Counted from the first letter of the stretch, positions 9,701 through 18,945 are shown. The stretch: 64,000 nt of DNA from Actinomadura luteofluorescens (GCF_013409365.1 NZ_JACCBA010000001.1:3224001-3288000); one strand, 5' to 3'. Translations and numbers: made by a program. The notes: generated by a model from the letters alone, not told the origin.

Positions 9701-9941
9701 CACCACCACCGGCGGCCCGCTCGACGCCGAAGGCTTCGAGACCGGTCTCGGCCCCTGGGCCGTCCAGGGCGCCCCGGCCGGGAGCCCCGGCAACGGCACC
9801 GAGCTCGTCCGGTCGCAGGCCCTGATCGACTCCGTCTCCGCGGTGGCGACCAGGGACAGCGTCCTCCTCGGCTTCGGCCTGGAGCAGACCCCGGAGGCAC
9901 GCGCCCTGACCGTGAAGGCCCTGAACCACCTGCTCGACTAA
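6756..9941 (+). CDS. Secreted M14-family zinc carboxypeptidase
   Basis: An extracellular zinc carboxypeptidase of 1061 residues. The signal peptide has an arginine-rich n-region, a hydrophobic core near residues 28-42 and a likely cleavage after ASPAHA (about residue 48). The M14 domain spans about 135-460: zinc ligands H202 and E205 (HARE motif) and H335 (NYHS), with E405 as probable catalytic glutamate. An aspartate/glycine-rich stretch near 266-280 (DNDGDGRITGADG) resembles a calcium site. The remaining 600 residues hold further beta-rich modules, with a C-terminal region resembling the immune-inhibitor-A/MAM type (FVDDTRL). CCAGGAGG precedes the ATG. The gene is monocistronic, with its own promoter and a strong terminator. 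It probably digests peptides outside the cell. Confidence 0.93.
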   Translation: MSRTPLPPRTPFRHRTPLTRRGPRRRLAPVLAAAALLIGTFAASPAHAAPKASPSGAAVDVYAAELTADQVRLLNRSALDREDVRFSRSARKDRVHVEAVMSGTEAAALNARGLALSVRKVNGKDARQRALAAPKVFRPYSGPGNIREELLKVAAGHPSIATAVDVGTSGQGQPITAVRVSRDVRGLRDGRRPVVVYQAAQHAREWITPEMVRRLLHHYVDGYGADAAVTKIIDTTDLWFVPVVNVDGYDLTFKDGFRLWRKNTRDNDGDGRITGADGVDLNRNFPYKWGYDNEGSSDQPANQTYRGKAAGSEPETKAQLGLYKRLRPTYLVNYHSAAQLLLHGVGWQALTRSPDDAIHDALLGDIDHPAVPGYTPELGAQLYTTNGDTDGQADNVYGSLSITPEMATCTTAANEDPDDAWEPGDCASDFEFPDDEALIAREFQKNLPFALSVGKSARTPDEPVSSVGRTAPDFETDAFGTSYGPSQEVAAVIRRSLRAKELRYRIDGGRVRRAHVREWRGGERFGGENDLYYAEFRGEVAGQRPGDRVEAWFTGRKGHKQVESKHFTYTVRDQQKADVLVIADEDYTGINPTYPAGTNKPRYAPQYADLVKAAKHRPLVWDIDRDGVPHDLGVMKHFKAVVWYLGDNRLTQDAADDPVKTFLGDARDSQVADREKDLLLSVRSYLNEGGKLLHTGETTGYYGPISRLNGGGIYYGLKGHPEKPCVVTGNFRDDCELLSDDFFQYYLGAYDRQRVGSPTGFAGTAPPLEGVTSKLTGTPANPVNEAGGFQVTSTVLPKAGFPQFTSWKAGDYTGAAAPTEPVEGQWYVAGPHQDGAYRRLTRTIDLSSVTAAQAPTLQAQLSYSTETGFDNVIVEAHTTGAEDWTTLPDKNGRTSTAVPEQCEQGYLIDMHPFLGHYLTRGNPCGGTGTSGAWNAFTGNSDGWVPAAFDLAAYAGKKVEVSISYVSDPATGGTGLFVDDTRLTTTGGPLDAEGFETGLGPWAVQGAPAGSPGNGTELVRSQALIDSVSAVATRDSVLLGFGLEQTPEARALTVKALNHLLD

Positions 9942-9955
9942 CCCCTCACCCCGGT

Positions 9956-9989
9956 CCCCCGGGACCCGCCGCGCGCGGGCTCCCGGGGG
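9956..9989 (+). terminator. Rho-independent-type terminator after the carboxypeptidase gene
   Basis: A GC hairpin with arms of 14-15 bases (9956-9969 and 9975-9989), a five-base loop and one bulge, starting 15 bases after the stop. There is no T-run, as is common in actinomycetes. Confidence 0.75.
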
Positions 9990-10362
9990 ATCGGGCTCTA
10001 TACCGGCCGATCAGCACCACTTTGACCAAGAAACGACCTGATGTGATGGAGGCCACGTAGAACCCTGGCAACCATTTGGCTCGTTCCATGCGTCTTACAG
10101 GGCAGGAAGACCCACCGGCGGATCGAAGCGCTCGATCGGGCACGCCCGCGACGTCCCGGCAACGGGGTCGCTCTGGCACAGCCGAAGCGCGCCGAACCCT
10201 CGGCCCACCCTCCAAGCGAGGCCGAGGCCACACCGAACCCGCCGGGAACGGTGGCACGTACCACTCGACGGGGGGCGTTCAACCGCCCTGCCCGCGCGTG
10301 CCCCCGACCACGCGCCAGGCAACCGTCCCCGTCCACCGGGGACACAACCACGGGGAGCGACG
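9990..10362. other. Intergenic region without a supported gene
   Basis: Short frames here lack ribosome sites and recognisable products. Two small hairpins are visible: GTCTT/AAGAC arms within 10092-10111 and GATCGA/TCGATC arms at 10121-10137. They could belong to the 5' leader of the sigma factor gene. I looked for a SigR-type promoter (GGGAAT-N16-17-GTT) and found only GGGAAC at 10244 with a GTT 27 bases on, which is too far. Confidence 0.5.
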
Positions 10363-10968
10363 ATGACCGCTGTCACCACGCCCGTCCACCGCAACGCCAA
10401 GGGCGACAACGGCCGCGACGCCAACGGCAACGCCACGACCGACGACGCGCGCCGCTACGAGCGCGACGTGCTGCCGCTCGCAGACCCCCTCTACATCAGC
10501 GCCGTCCGCATGACCCGCAACAGCGCCGACGCAGAGGACCTCGTCCAAGAGACGCTGACCAAGGCCTACGTGAACTTCCACCAGTTCCAGGAAGGCACGA
10601 ACCTCAAGGCGTGGCTGCACCGCATCCTCACCAACAACTTCATCAACACCTACCGCAAGAAGCAGCGCGAGCCCCAGCGCGCCGGCTCCGAAGAACTCGA
10701 GGAGTGGCAGATCGCGCAGGCCGAAGCCCACGCCTCCGGCTTCCGGTCCGCCGAGTCCGAGGCCCTCGACCGCATCCCCGACTCCCAGGTCGTCGCCGCC
10801 CTCCGCGCCCTCCCCAAGGACTTCCGCGACGCCGTCTACCTCGCCGACGTCGAGGGCTACCCCTACAAGGAGATCGCCGACCTGATGGGCACCCCCATCG
10901 GCACCGTCATGTCCCGCCTCCACCGCGGCCGCAAGCAACTCCGCGAATCGCTCAGTCTCGCGGCGTAG
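10363..10968 (+). CDS. SigR/SigH-like ECF RNA polymerase sigma factor
   Basis: An ECF sigma factor of 201 residues, closest by eye to the oxidative-stress SigR group of actinomycetes. Region 2 (about 45-110) has the typical [14 protein letters not shown] and [21 protein letters not shown] segments. Region 4 (about 140-195) has [19 protein letters not shown] and [15 protein letters not shown]. The 35 residues before region 2 are polar and probably flexible. The ATG follows GGGGAG at a suitable distance. In the known SigR systems the zinc anti-sigma factor gene rsrA lies directly downstream. Here a hairpin terminator and a non-coding repeat follow instead, so the anti-sigma must be elsewhere or absent. 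Assignment to the family is firm; orthology to SigR is not. Confidence 0.93.
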   Translation: MTAVTTPVHRNAKGDNGRDANGNATTDDARRYERDVLPLADPLYISAVRMTRNSADAEDLVQETLTKAYVNFHQFQEGTNLKAWLHRILTNNFINTYRKKQREPQRAGSEELEEWQIAQAEAHASGFRSAESEALDRIPDSQVVAALRALPKDFRDAVYLADVEGYPYKEIADLMGTPIGTVMSRLHRGRKQLRESLSLAA

Positions 10969-10980
10969 TTCTCCTCCTTC

Positions 10981-10995
10981 GGGCGCTGAGCGCCC
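10981..10995 (+). terminator. Short hairpin after the sigma factor gene
   Basis: GGGCGC-TGA-GCGCCC, a perfect six-base-pair stem starting 13 bases after the stop codon. It is short but GC-only. Confidence 0.55.
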
Positions 10996-11011
10996 TCCAT
11001 CGTCGAAAAAC

Positions 11012-11135
11012 GCGGGCGATCGCTGGCATCGCTTCGACTCGCCTAGCGGCTCGCTGCGCGATCAGGTTCTCGCTTCGCTTGAACCTGCCTTCGGACGCGA
11101 TCGCAACCATTGAGGTCGTTGCGTGGTTGCGGAGG
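11012..11135. repeat. Intergenic structured repeat, diverged relative of the plsX-flanking repeats
   Basis: On the plus strand this non-coding segment carries GGCATCGCTTCG (11025-11036) and CTCGCCTAGCGGCTCGCT (11038-11055). On the opposite strand of the repeat at 44601-44763 the same two modules occur, the first identical over 12 bases (44690-44701) and the second with one mismatch in 18 (44726-44743). It also contains two hairpins, CAGGTTC/GAACCTG (11063-11087) and CGCAACCA/TGGTTGCG (11102-11131). The region 10969-11348 holds no supported gene besides this element and the terminator. Confidence 0.5.
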
Positions 11136-11348
11136 TGGCCGGGGTCAGTGGGGTGTCTATTTTTGGCGCCCTCCTCCTTCCGGCCTGATGCAGTTGCAGC
11201 GTCGCCACGGTCGTGATCGCGAGTGTTGAGGTTGTTGCGGGCGGGCGGGTGGGGGTTGCTTCGGAGATAGAGGGTGTGCGTTCGCCTGCACGATCTGTTA
11301 TGGGTCGGATACGTTGTGCGACGTCCCTCGGAAACTCGGGAGTCGTGT

Positions 11349-11723
11349 ATGCCGAACCTGTTCAGCGCGGTCGTCGTCGGGGCGGTCGTCGCCCTGATTC
11401 CCGCCGCGCCACCTGGGGCGGAGACGTCGTTGCGGCTTTCCGTCACGCATCCGGGCGGGAGTACGTCCGGGAGTAGGACGGTCACGCTGCGTTGCGATCC
11501 GCCGGGGGGCGAGCACCCCGAAGCCCAGCGGGCCTGCCTGGAGCTGGAGGGGTCGGGCGGGCGGTTCGAGCACCGGCCGGACGGCCGCATGTGCACCGCC
11601 GTCCACGCCCCTGTCATCGCCCGCGCCGAAGGACGGTGGAAGGGCAGGCCCGCGCGCTTCAAGGCCGAGTACGGCAACGACTGCGCGATGCAGTCGCGCA
11701 CCGGAACCGTCTTCGCGTTCTGA
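11349..11723 (+). CDS. Secreted subtilisin inhibitor-like (SSI family) protein
   Basis: A small secreted inhibitor of serine proteases, 124 residues. The first 20 or so residues form a short signal peptide (VVVGAVVALIPAAPPGA core). The mature part has the SSI signature: four cysteines that match the two family disulfides (LRCDPPGG with RACLEL, and RMCTAV with NDCAM), VTLRC, and the terminal GTVFAF. Aligned to the classical reactive loop MCPMVYDPV, this protein reads MCTAVHAPV, so the P1 residue would be alanine rather than methionine, arginine or lysine. The start ATG at 11349 follows GGGAG; an upstream in-frame start at 11274 would place a non-signal sequence before the hydrophobic core. Its physiological target is unknown. 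Confidence 0.9.
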   Translation: MPNLFSAVVVGAVVALIPAAPPGAETSLRLSVTHPGGSTSGSRTVTLRCDPPGGEHPEAQRACLELEGSGGRFEHRPDGRMCTAVHAPVIARAEGRWKGRPARFKAEYGNDCAMQSRTGTVFAF

Positions 11724-11839
11724 CCCGGCGCAGGTCGGCGGCCGATTCGCAAACCGTCCGAATAGGGCTGCCGACCGTGGGTAGGGCGCGCACACACAGG
11801 CCACGCGAGGCGTTGGCTATTCGGGAGGATGTGCGCGCT

Positions 11840-12262
11840 ATGTCATCGAGGGTCAGCGACGTGATGACGGCGGCGCCCCAGTCTCTGCCACTCGACGCGA
11901 CGCTCTACGAGGCGGCTCGCATCATGCGGGACGAGGGCATCGGCGACGTGCTGGTCACCTACGCGGGACGGCTCTGCGGACTGGTGACCGACCGTGACAT
12001 CGTGATCCGCGCGGTGGCCGAGAGCCGCGACACCTCGCTCACCCCGCTCGGCGACGTCTGCACGGCCGAGCTGACCACCGTCCACCCCGAGGACGACACC
12101 GACACCGTGGCGCGGCTGATGAGCGAGCACGCCGTCCGGCGGTTGCCGGTCGTGGACGCCGAGCACCACCCCGTCGGGATCGTGTGCATCGGCGACCTGG
12201 CCCTGGCGAACGGCGACTCCGGGCCCCTTCCCGAGATCAGCAAGGCGCCGCCCAACAACTAG
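11840..12262 (+). CDS. Tandem CBS-domain protein
   Basis: A 140-residue cytoplasmic protein made of two CBS motifs (about 5-60 and 70-125), recognisable by VSDVMTAAPQSLPLDATLYEAA, GLVTDRDIVIRAVA and ALMSEHAVRRLPVVD-type segments. Such stand-alone CBS pairs bind adenosine nucleotides and act as energy or redox sensors in actinomycetes; no effector domain is fused. GGGAGG lies 11 bases before the ATG, and GTG at 11831 is a less likely start. It ends eight bases before a possible early start of the GAF-ANTAR gene, so weak coupling is possible, although that gene appears to have its own promoter. Confidence 0.9.
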   Translation: MSSRVSDVMTAAPQSLPLDATLYEAARIMRDEGIGDVLVTYAGRLCGLVTDRDIVIRAVAESRDTSLTPLGDVCTAELTTVHPEDDTDTVARLMSEHAVRRLPVVDAEHHPVGIVCIGDLALANGDSGPLPEISKAPPNN

Positions 12263-12329
12263 GACACCCCATGAGGCACCAGGGCCGCACGGCCGAGCAG
12301 GGCCCGCCTGCGCATCCCCCGGGGCAGGC

Positions 12330-12335
12330 TACTCT
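12330..12335 (+). promoter_or_regulatory. -10 box implying a leaderless transcript
   Basis: TACTCT ends seven bases before GTG at 12343. Transcription would then start at or next to the first base of the start codon, which argues for that GTG over the earlier ATG at 12271. Confidence 0.5.
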
Positions 12336-12342
12336 CGGAAAG

Positions 12343-13137
12343 GTGACGTCCACCGAAACGGTCCTGACGGACCAGCTCGCGCTGGAGATCGCCCGGCTGG
12401 GCATGGTCGGAGAGTCCTCCGACGTGGGCACCCTGCACCGGGTGACCGAGCTCGCGGCGCGCGCCGTGCCGGGGTGCGCGGGCGCGGCGAGCGTGCGGTG
12501 GGCGCTGCCGAGCCCTCATGGCCTGCCCGACCGGGCGAGCGGCATGCCCGACATGCCCCTCCAGGACGGGCGCGCCGGCGCGGAGGAGAACCGGCCCGAA
12601 CCGCTGGCCGCCGCGGCCAGCCATCCGGACCTGGCCGAGGTGACCGACCGGCAGCTGTCCCGCGGGCACGGGCCGCTGTTCGACGTGGTGGCCGACCGCC
12701 GGGCGCTGACCGCCGACGACATCCTCGCCGAGACCCGCTGGCCCGAGGCGATGTCGGACATGCTGCGCCGCGGGGTGCGCTGCTTCGCCACGACCCCGCA
12801 CCAGAGCCCGCGGGTCCTCGTCACGCTCACCCTGTACGGGGTGACGCCGAAGGCGCTCGGGCCCGAGCGGCACGCGATCACGTCCCTGCTGGTCGCGCAG
12901 GGCACCGCGGCCTTCTCGAACAGCCAGCAGTACGACGACGTGCACCGCACCGCCGTCCAGCTCCAGGCCGCCGTCGAGGCGCGGGCGGTCGTCGACCAGG
13001 CCAAGGGAATTCTCATGCACGCGCTCGGCTGCGACGCCGACGAGGCATTCGCCGAGATGCGTCGCATCTCACAGACGCGCCACGTGAAGCTCACCGCGCT
13101 CGCCCAGCGTATCGTCGGTCACCAGGGCCTGCCCTAG
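12343..13137 (+). CDS. GAF and ANTAR domain regulator
   Basis: A putative RNA-binding antiterminator of about 264 residues. The N-terminal two-thirds (about 5-190) is a divergent GAF-like sensor. The C-terminal ANTAR domain (about 200-260) carries the family pattern QLQAAVEARAVVDQAKGILM followed by ALGCDADEAFAEMRRIS. ANTAR proteins bind paired RNA hexaloops and prevent termination. I chose GTG at 12343 because a TANNNT box sits exactly one leaderless distance upstream; ATG at 12271 with AGGA upstream would add 24 low-complexity residues. A SpoIIE-type phosphatase with GAF and PAS modules follows 112 bases downstream, so the two may share signals. Confidence 0.9.
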   Translation: MTSTETVLTDQLALEIARLGMVGESSDVGTLHRVTELAARAVPGCAGAASVRWALPSPHGLPDRASGMPDMPLQDGRAGAEENRPEPLAAAASHPDLAEVTDRQLSRGHGPLFDVVADRRALTADDILAETRWPEAMSDMLRRGVRCFATTPHQSPRVLVTLTLYGVTPKALGPERHAITSLLVAQGTAAFSNSQQYDDVHRTAVQLQAAVEARAVVDQAKGILMHALGCDADEAFAEMRRISQTRHVKLTALAQRIVGHQGLP

Positions 13138-13249
13138 GTGCGGGCGGGGAGCATAGGCTGCGTGAAGCGGCCCCGTAGAACGGTGTCCGGCCCGGGACGG
13201 GCGGGAGCCGCCTGGTTCCACCGTGGTGACGCGGACGAAAGGAGACCAG

Positions 13250-15232
13250 ATGCACGATCGGCCTGACCAGCTTGAGCCCGAGACCCTCCTGCGGGAGATC
13301 TCGGATCTCGAGGGACGCATCGGCGAGCTGCGCCAGGCCGCCGGCGTGCCCGAGCCCGACCTGCGCGCCACGCTGGACGCGGCGCTGGTCGAGCTGGAGC
13401 TGGCGCTGACCGTGCTGCGCACGATGGGCGGCGAGCAGTCCGGCGAGCCCGGCGGGTCGGCCGCCGCCGAGAACGAGCGGCGCGTGCTGCGCACCGTCTT
13501 CCAGGACGCCCCCGTCCCGCTGTTCCTGCTCGACCGGACGACGAACGTCCGCCGGGTCAACCGGCAGGCGGCCATGCTGCTCGGCACGTCGGCGGGATAC
13601 GTGTCGGGCAAGCAGTTCACGGCGTTCTGCGACATGGCGACCCGGGCGGCGGTCCGGTCGCAGCTGGCGGCGGCGATCCGGACGGGGCAGCGGCGCCGCG
13701 TCAGCGTCCGGTTCCTCGGCCGCGACCATCCGATCGACGCCGTGCTGACGGTGGCGCGGGTGTGGATCCGCGGCGAGCCCGACCCGATGGTCGTGGTGGC
13801 CGCCGGGCCGACGACCACGCCCGCCGACGACGGCGGGGCCGCGGCGTCCAGGGCCCAGGCGGCGGGCGCTGCCCGGGTGCGCGCCGCCGACGGCGGGCAG
13901 GGCGACGACGAGGCCGTCGCCACGATCGTGCACCGGATGGACGTCCTCGCCACCGCCAGCGAGCTGCTGCTGGACGAGCCGGTCTTCAACGAGACGGTGG
14001 CCGTGCGGCGCTGCGCCCGGCTGCTGGCCGCGGAGCTGGCGGACTGGGCGTTCATCGACCTGACCGGCCCCGGCGGCGGACCGCAGGGGGGCGCGCAGGG
14101 CGGTGCGACCAGGGCGGGCGCGGCTCCCGCGCTGCGCCGCCAGGTCGTGATGGGCCCGGAGGACGAGCGGTCCGTCGAGGCCGCCAGGATGCTGGAAGAG
14201 GTCGACCCCGCCGAGGACACGCTTCCCCACGACGTCTTCGTCACCCGGCAGAGCGCGCTGCGCCCGCACGTGGAGAACCTCGACGTGCTCGGCATGTGCC
14301 CGGACGGGCTGCCGGTGTGCGGCAAGATCGGCGTGACGTCGGTGCTCAGCGTCCCCATCGAGGACGGCGACCGCGCCATCGGCACGATCACCCTGGCGGC
14401 CAGCGGCGAGTACGGCCCGTTCGACCTCATGGACCTCGGGGTCGTGCAGCGGCTCGGCCGCTACCTGGCCCTGGTGATCCGGGCCGCGCGGCTCTACCGG
14501 CGCCGCGCCGAGGTGGCCGACACGCTGCAGGCCGGGTTGCTGCCGAAGACGCTCCCCTCCATCCCCGGGGTGAGCGTGGCCGCCCGGTACCTGACGTCCA
14601 CCCACGGCTCGGAGGTGGGCGGCGACTTCTACGACGTGTTCCGCACCGAGAACGGGTGGGGGCTGGTCCTCGGCGACGTGTGCGGCAAGGGCGAGGACGC
14701 GGCGGCCGTGACGTCGACCGCCCGGCACTGCGTCCGGCTCGCGTCGCGGTGGAAGGCCCGTCCCGGCGACGTGCTCGCGACCGTGAACGAGGCCCTGCTG
14801 GACGAGGACCGGTTCGTCACCGCCGTGATGGCGAACCTGACGCTGGAGACCGAGCGGATCATCGTGTCGCTCGGCACCGCGGGCCACCCGCCGGCGATCG
14901 TCGTCCGCGCCGACGGGGTGATCAGGTCGGCGTCGCGCGGCGGCGTCCCGCTCGGCCTGTTCGAGGACTTCGAGGCCGGGCTCGACACGATCGACCTCGC
15001 CGTCGGCGACACGCTGATCCTGCATTCGGACGGGGTCCTGGAGGCGTGCGACATGACGCGGCAGGAGTTCGGCCAGGAGCGGCTGCTGGAGGCTCTCGCC
15101 GGGCACGCGGGGAAGCCGCCGGAGGAGATGCTCGGCGGGGTGGAGCGGGCGCTGCTCGACTTCTGCGACGGCGACCTGCGCGACGACGTGTCCATTCTCG
15201 CGCTGCGGGTGGAGCCGCCGACGCTCGACTAG
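13250..15232 (+). CDS. SpoIIE-family phosphatase with PAS and GAF domains
   Basis: An RsbU-like PP2C phosphatase of 660 residues. It begins with a helical segment (about 5-60, LLREISDLEGRIGELRQAA), then a PAS domain (about 75-190), a low-complexity linker, a GAF domain (about 230-420) and the PP2C domain (about 430-655). Metal-binding motifs are intact: GGDFYDVF, GDVCGKG, HSDGVLE and DDVSILAL. Unlike the phosphatase at 3331-5736 it lacks a GHKL domain. AAAGGAGA four bases before ATG 13250 fixes the start. The family dephosphorylates STAS-domain anti-anti-sigma factors; the partner is not encoded nearby. Confidence 0.94.
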   Translation: MHDRPDQLEPETLLREISDLEGRIGELRQAAGVPEPDLRATLDAALVELELALTVLRTMGGEQSGEPGGSAAAENERRVLRTVFQDAPVPLFLLDRTTNVRRVNRQAAMLLGTSAGYVSGKQFTAFCDMATRAAVRSQLAAAIRTGQRRRVSVRFLGRDHPIDAVLTVARVWIRGEPDPMVVVAAGPTTTPADDGGAAASRAQAAGAARVRAADGGQGDDEAVATIVHRMDVLATASELLLDEPVFNETVAVRRCARLLAAELADWAFIDLTGPGGGPQGGAQGGATRAGAAPALRRQVVMGPEDERSVEAARMLEEVDPAEDTLPHDVFVTRQSALRPHVENLDVLGMCPDGLPVCGKIGVTSVLSVPIEDGDRAIGTITLAASGEYGPFDLMDLGVVQRLGRYLALVIRAARLYRRRAEVADTLQAGLLPKTLPSIPGVSVAARYLTSTHGSEVGGDFYDVFRTENGWGLVLGDVCGKGEDAAAVTSTARHCVRLASRWKARPGDVLATVNEALLDEDRFVTAVMANLTLETERIIVSLGTAGHPPAIVVRADGVIRSASRGGVPLGLFEDFEAGLDTIDLAVGDTLILHSDGVLEACDMTRQEFGQERLLEALAGHAGKPPEEMLGGVERALLDFCDGDLRDDVSILALRVEPPTLD

Positions 15233-15283
15233 AACGTTTCAGCCGCGCGACTGATGGGCGTTTTGCCGGGGTAAACGGCATCC

Positions 15284-15796
15284 ATGAGCGTCGACCCCTC
15301 GGACAAGCCCCGCAACGAGACGGAGCACGAACGTCTGGACCGGCAGCTGATGGAGCTCCTCCAGGGCTTCCGTGTCGCGACCACCGGCGTGCAGGTGCTG
15401 TTCGCGTTCCTGCTGACCGTCCCGTTCTCGGCGAGCTTCGACACGAAGGTCAGCGAACTGGGCCGCGCGCTGTTCTACGTCGCGCTGTTCGGGGCGGGGT
15501 TCGCGTCCGTCTGCTTCATCGCGCCCGTCATCCAGCACCGGATCCTGTTCCGGCTCGGGCAGAAGGCGCTGCTGATCCGGCGCGCGAACCGGTTCGGGAT
15601 CGCCGGCGCCTTCGCGCTGGGCGTCTCGATGACCGCGGCGACCACACTGGTCGTCCAGTCCCTGTCGGACGAGGCCGCCGCCACCGCCGCCACGATCGTG
15701 GTCGCGGTGCTCCTGTGCGGGTGGGCGTGGTTCGTCCAGCCGTACCTGACGCGGCGCCGCGCGGAAGGGCGCGCGCGGAAGACCGAGGACCTCTGA
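15284..15796 (+). CDS. DUF6328 family four-helix membrane protein
   Basis: A 170-residue integral membrane protein with four hydrophobic segments (about 33-52, 60-82, 103-125 and 132-150) flanked by charged ends. The cytoplasmic start (NETEHERLDRQLMELLQGFRV) and the paired helices match the actinobacterial DUF6328 family, whose function is unknown. No convincing Shine-Dalgarno precedes the ATG. A weak -10-like TAAACG ends six bases upstream, so the message may be leaderless. The gene is followed by a very strong hairpin. Confidence 0.85.
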   Translation: MSVDPSDKPRNETEHERLDRQLMELLQGFRVATTGVQVLFAFLLTVPFSASFDTKVSELGRALFYVALFGAGFASVCFIAPVIQHRILFRLGQKALLIRRANRFGIAGAFALGVSMTAATTLVVQSLSDEAAATAATIVVAVLLCGWAWFVQPYLTRRRAEGRARKTEDL

Positions 15797-15821
15797 CGCG
15801 CGGATCGCCCAGGTGGAGGGA

Positions 15822-15854
15822 ACCCTTGGAGCGTGCGTCGCACGCTCCAAGGGT
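15822..15854 (+). terminator. Perfect 16-bp inverted repeat, terminator
   Basis: Arms of 16 bases (15822-15837 and 15839-15854) match perfectly around a single central T, beginning ACCCTTGGAGCG. It starts 25 bases after the DUF6328 stop. It is one of the strongest hairpins in the window and could work in both directions. Confidence 0.8.
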
Positions 15855-16036
15855 CCGGAAAGCGACCGTCAACCGACTGAGCCCTCGGTGGACGGCATCG
15901 TGGGGAAGAGGCAGTTCATGGAGCGCCGCCCCTTCTGGCATTGGTCAGGGTCCTGCCAGTCCACCGGCCTCGACGCGGCGAACTCATCTCCCTTGACGCA
16001 CGGAGGGGTGCGAGGGGATGACCTGCTGACAGGGAT

Positions 16037-16276
16037 CTAGTCGTGCCCGATCCCGGCGGGAGTCGGGCACTGCATCTGGACCAGTCGTCCGATGGGGACG
16101 CCGTCGGCCGGCAGACCCGTCCCGGTGTCCCAGGACAGGACCTTGGTCCCGTTCGGGCAGGGGGCCCCGTCCTTCACGGGGGCCGGGGCGTCGTCGCGGA
16201 CGGCCAGCAGACCGCCGGTCGCCGCCACAAGGCCGAGGAACAAGGCCACCCAGCGATATTTCTGGAGGAACTTCAT
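16037..16276 (-). CDS. Small single-pass membrane or exported protein
   Basis: A 79-residue protein of unknown function. Residues 1-30 form a basic N-terminus followed by a hydrophobic helix (YRWVALFLGLVAATGGLLAV), either an uncleaved anchor or a signal peptide. The remaining 50 residues are polar and contain two cysteines (APCPNG and MQCPTP) that could form an extracytoplasmic disulfide. AAGGA seven bases before the ATG supports the start at 16276. The surrounding 15855-16036 and 16277-16513 stretches show no further gene. Confidence 0.7.
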   Translation of the reverse strand: MKFLQKYRWVALFLGLVAATGGLLAVRDDAPAPVKDGAPCPNGTKVLSWDTGTGLPADGVPIGRLVQMQCPTPAGIGHD

Positions 16277-16513
16277 CAGAATTCCTTGGATGCGTTGAGG
16301 GGAGCGCTGCGGCCCACTGACCGCAGCGGTATATACCCTTCCGCTGTCTCTCCAAGAAGCCAAATCGCCGGCGGTGGATCCCGTCAGGGGGAAATAAGGG
16401 CCTTCACGGCGTCGAAGAGCACCCCGTGAGAAGGACGTGCCGTTCCCTTTCGATGCCGTTGGTCTTACCCGGACCGACGATTGATCCGAAACGTCCAGAT
16501 TTCCGGCTGGCCG

Positions 16514-16545
16514 GAGCCGGGCCCGCCGCCCCGCGGGCCCGGCTC
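16514..16545 (-). terminator. Terminator of proS
   Basis: Perfect 13-base arms (16514-16526 and 16533-16545) with a six-base loop, 10 bases beyond the proS stop codon on the minus strand. Confidence 0.8.
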
Positions 16546-16555
16546 GGAGGCGGCG

Positions 16556-18034
<1,479 letters not shown>

Positions 18035-18166
18035 TCATGTCACCTTCGCCACGGAGGCCGCCGCCGCGGACGCGGACGCGCTCCCGCGTCCCCCGGACGG
18101 TGTGCCGCCGGACGGAGTGAGGGGCCCGGCGTGGCCGGGCCCCTCGGGTGTGCCGTTCCGGTGGTC

Positions 18167-18694
18167 CTACGCCTGGTGGCGGGCCACCGTTCCGGCGTCG
18201 GTGTGCAGCCGGGCGTTGCTCCGCGGCACGCCGTGGGTGGTGATGTCGCCGCCCTTGAGACGGACGGTGATCGAGAAGTCGCGGGGCACCTTGAGCGTGA
18301 CCGTCAGGTGGCCCTCCTCCCTGGCCGGAACCGGGGTGGGGGCTCCGACGGTGACGCGGCCACCGTCGAGCGCCACCGGTCCGTTGACGACGGCGGCGGC
18401 GATGCTGCCGTGGTCGGCGGTACAGGTGACGGTACCGACCGCGTCCAGGTCCGGCGAGCCCCCGCCGGAGCGGATCGCCACCGGGAAGAGCTCCAGGTCG
18501 AGTTCGGGTCCGAACCGCACCAGTTCGGCGCGGGCGGCCTCGACCTCGTACGCGCCGCCGACGGCCTCGATCCGGGCGTCGACCTCGTCGCGGTCCTCTT
18601 CGGCGTGGATGACGACGTCGACGTCCATGCCCAGGACCACGAGCCGGCCGACGCCGTCGAGGTAGTCGCGGTCTGCGGTGAGGGAACGTTCCAT
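18167..18694 (-). CDS. Beta-rich protein, possibly DUF4097-like
   Basis: A 175-residue protein without signal peptide or membrane helix. The C-terminal half consists of short alternating hydrophobic strands separated by glycine turns (RDFSITVRLKGGDITTHGVP), which resembles the DUF4097 putative adhesin beta-helix, but the match is only by eye. The N-terminal half has acidic helices. CAAGGAG lies upstream of ATG 18694 and rules out the longer frame. It stands alone on the minus strand between proS and a divergent SepF-like gene. Function is unknown. Confidence 0.65.
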   Translation of the reverse strand: MERSLTADRDYLDGVGRLVVLGMDVDVVIHAEEDRDEVDARIEAVGGAYEVEAARAELVRFGPELDLELFPVAIRSGGGSPDLDAVGTVTCTADHGSIAAAVVNGPVALDGGRVTVGAPTPVPAREEGHLTVTLKVPRDFSITVRLKGGDITTHGVPRSNARLHTDAGTVARHQA

Positions 18695-18945
18695 GACGCA
18701 CTCCTTGGGGATCTGGTTTTTCGCGTCCTTCATGCCGGCTGGCGGCACATAGAAGATCGTCCAGAACTCCCGCCCCTCCGCACACCGCGGCCTCGCCGAG
18801 GTCACCGCGCGTCCGACCCGCGACACCTCCAAGATCGCCCTGGACTCGGTAGCGGATCGCGACCGGTCACCGCTCGCCCTTGTGCGCCGGGCACGAGATG
18901 GCGGATCGGCCTTGCGCCACGCCGGAGCGCGGGGAAACTTGATCC

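Noticed and set aside
6771..9929. A 1052-codon frame antisense to the carboxypeptidase gene
   Set aside because: It is the mirror of a strongly coding M14 gene, with valine/glycine/arginine-rich translation and no motif.
10244..10279. SigR-type autoregulatory promoter (GGGAAC ... GTT)
   Set aside because: The spacing is 27 bases instead of about 16-17.
10251..11216. A 321-codon frame overlapping the sigma factor gene on the same strand
   Set aside because: Its product is Arg/Pro-rich filler, while the frame at 10363 encodes perfect sigma regions 2 and 4.
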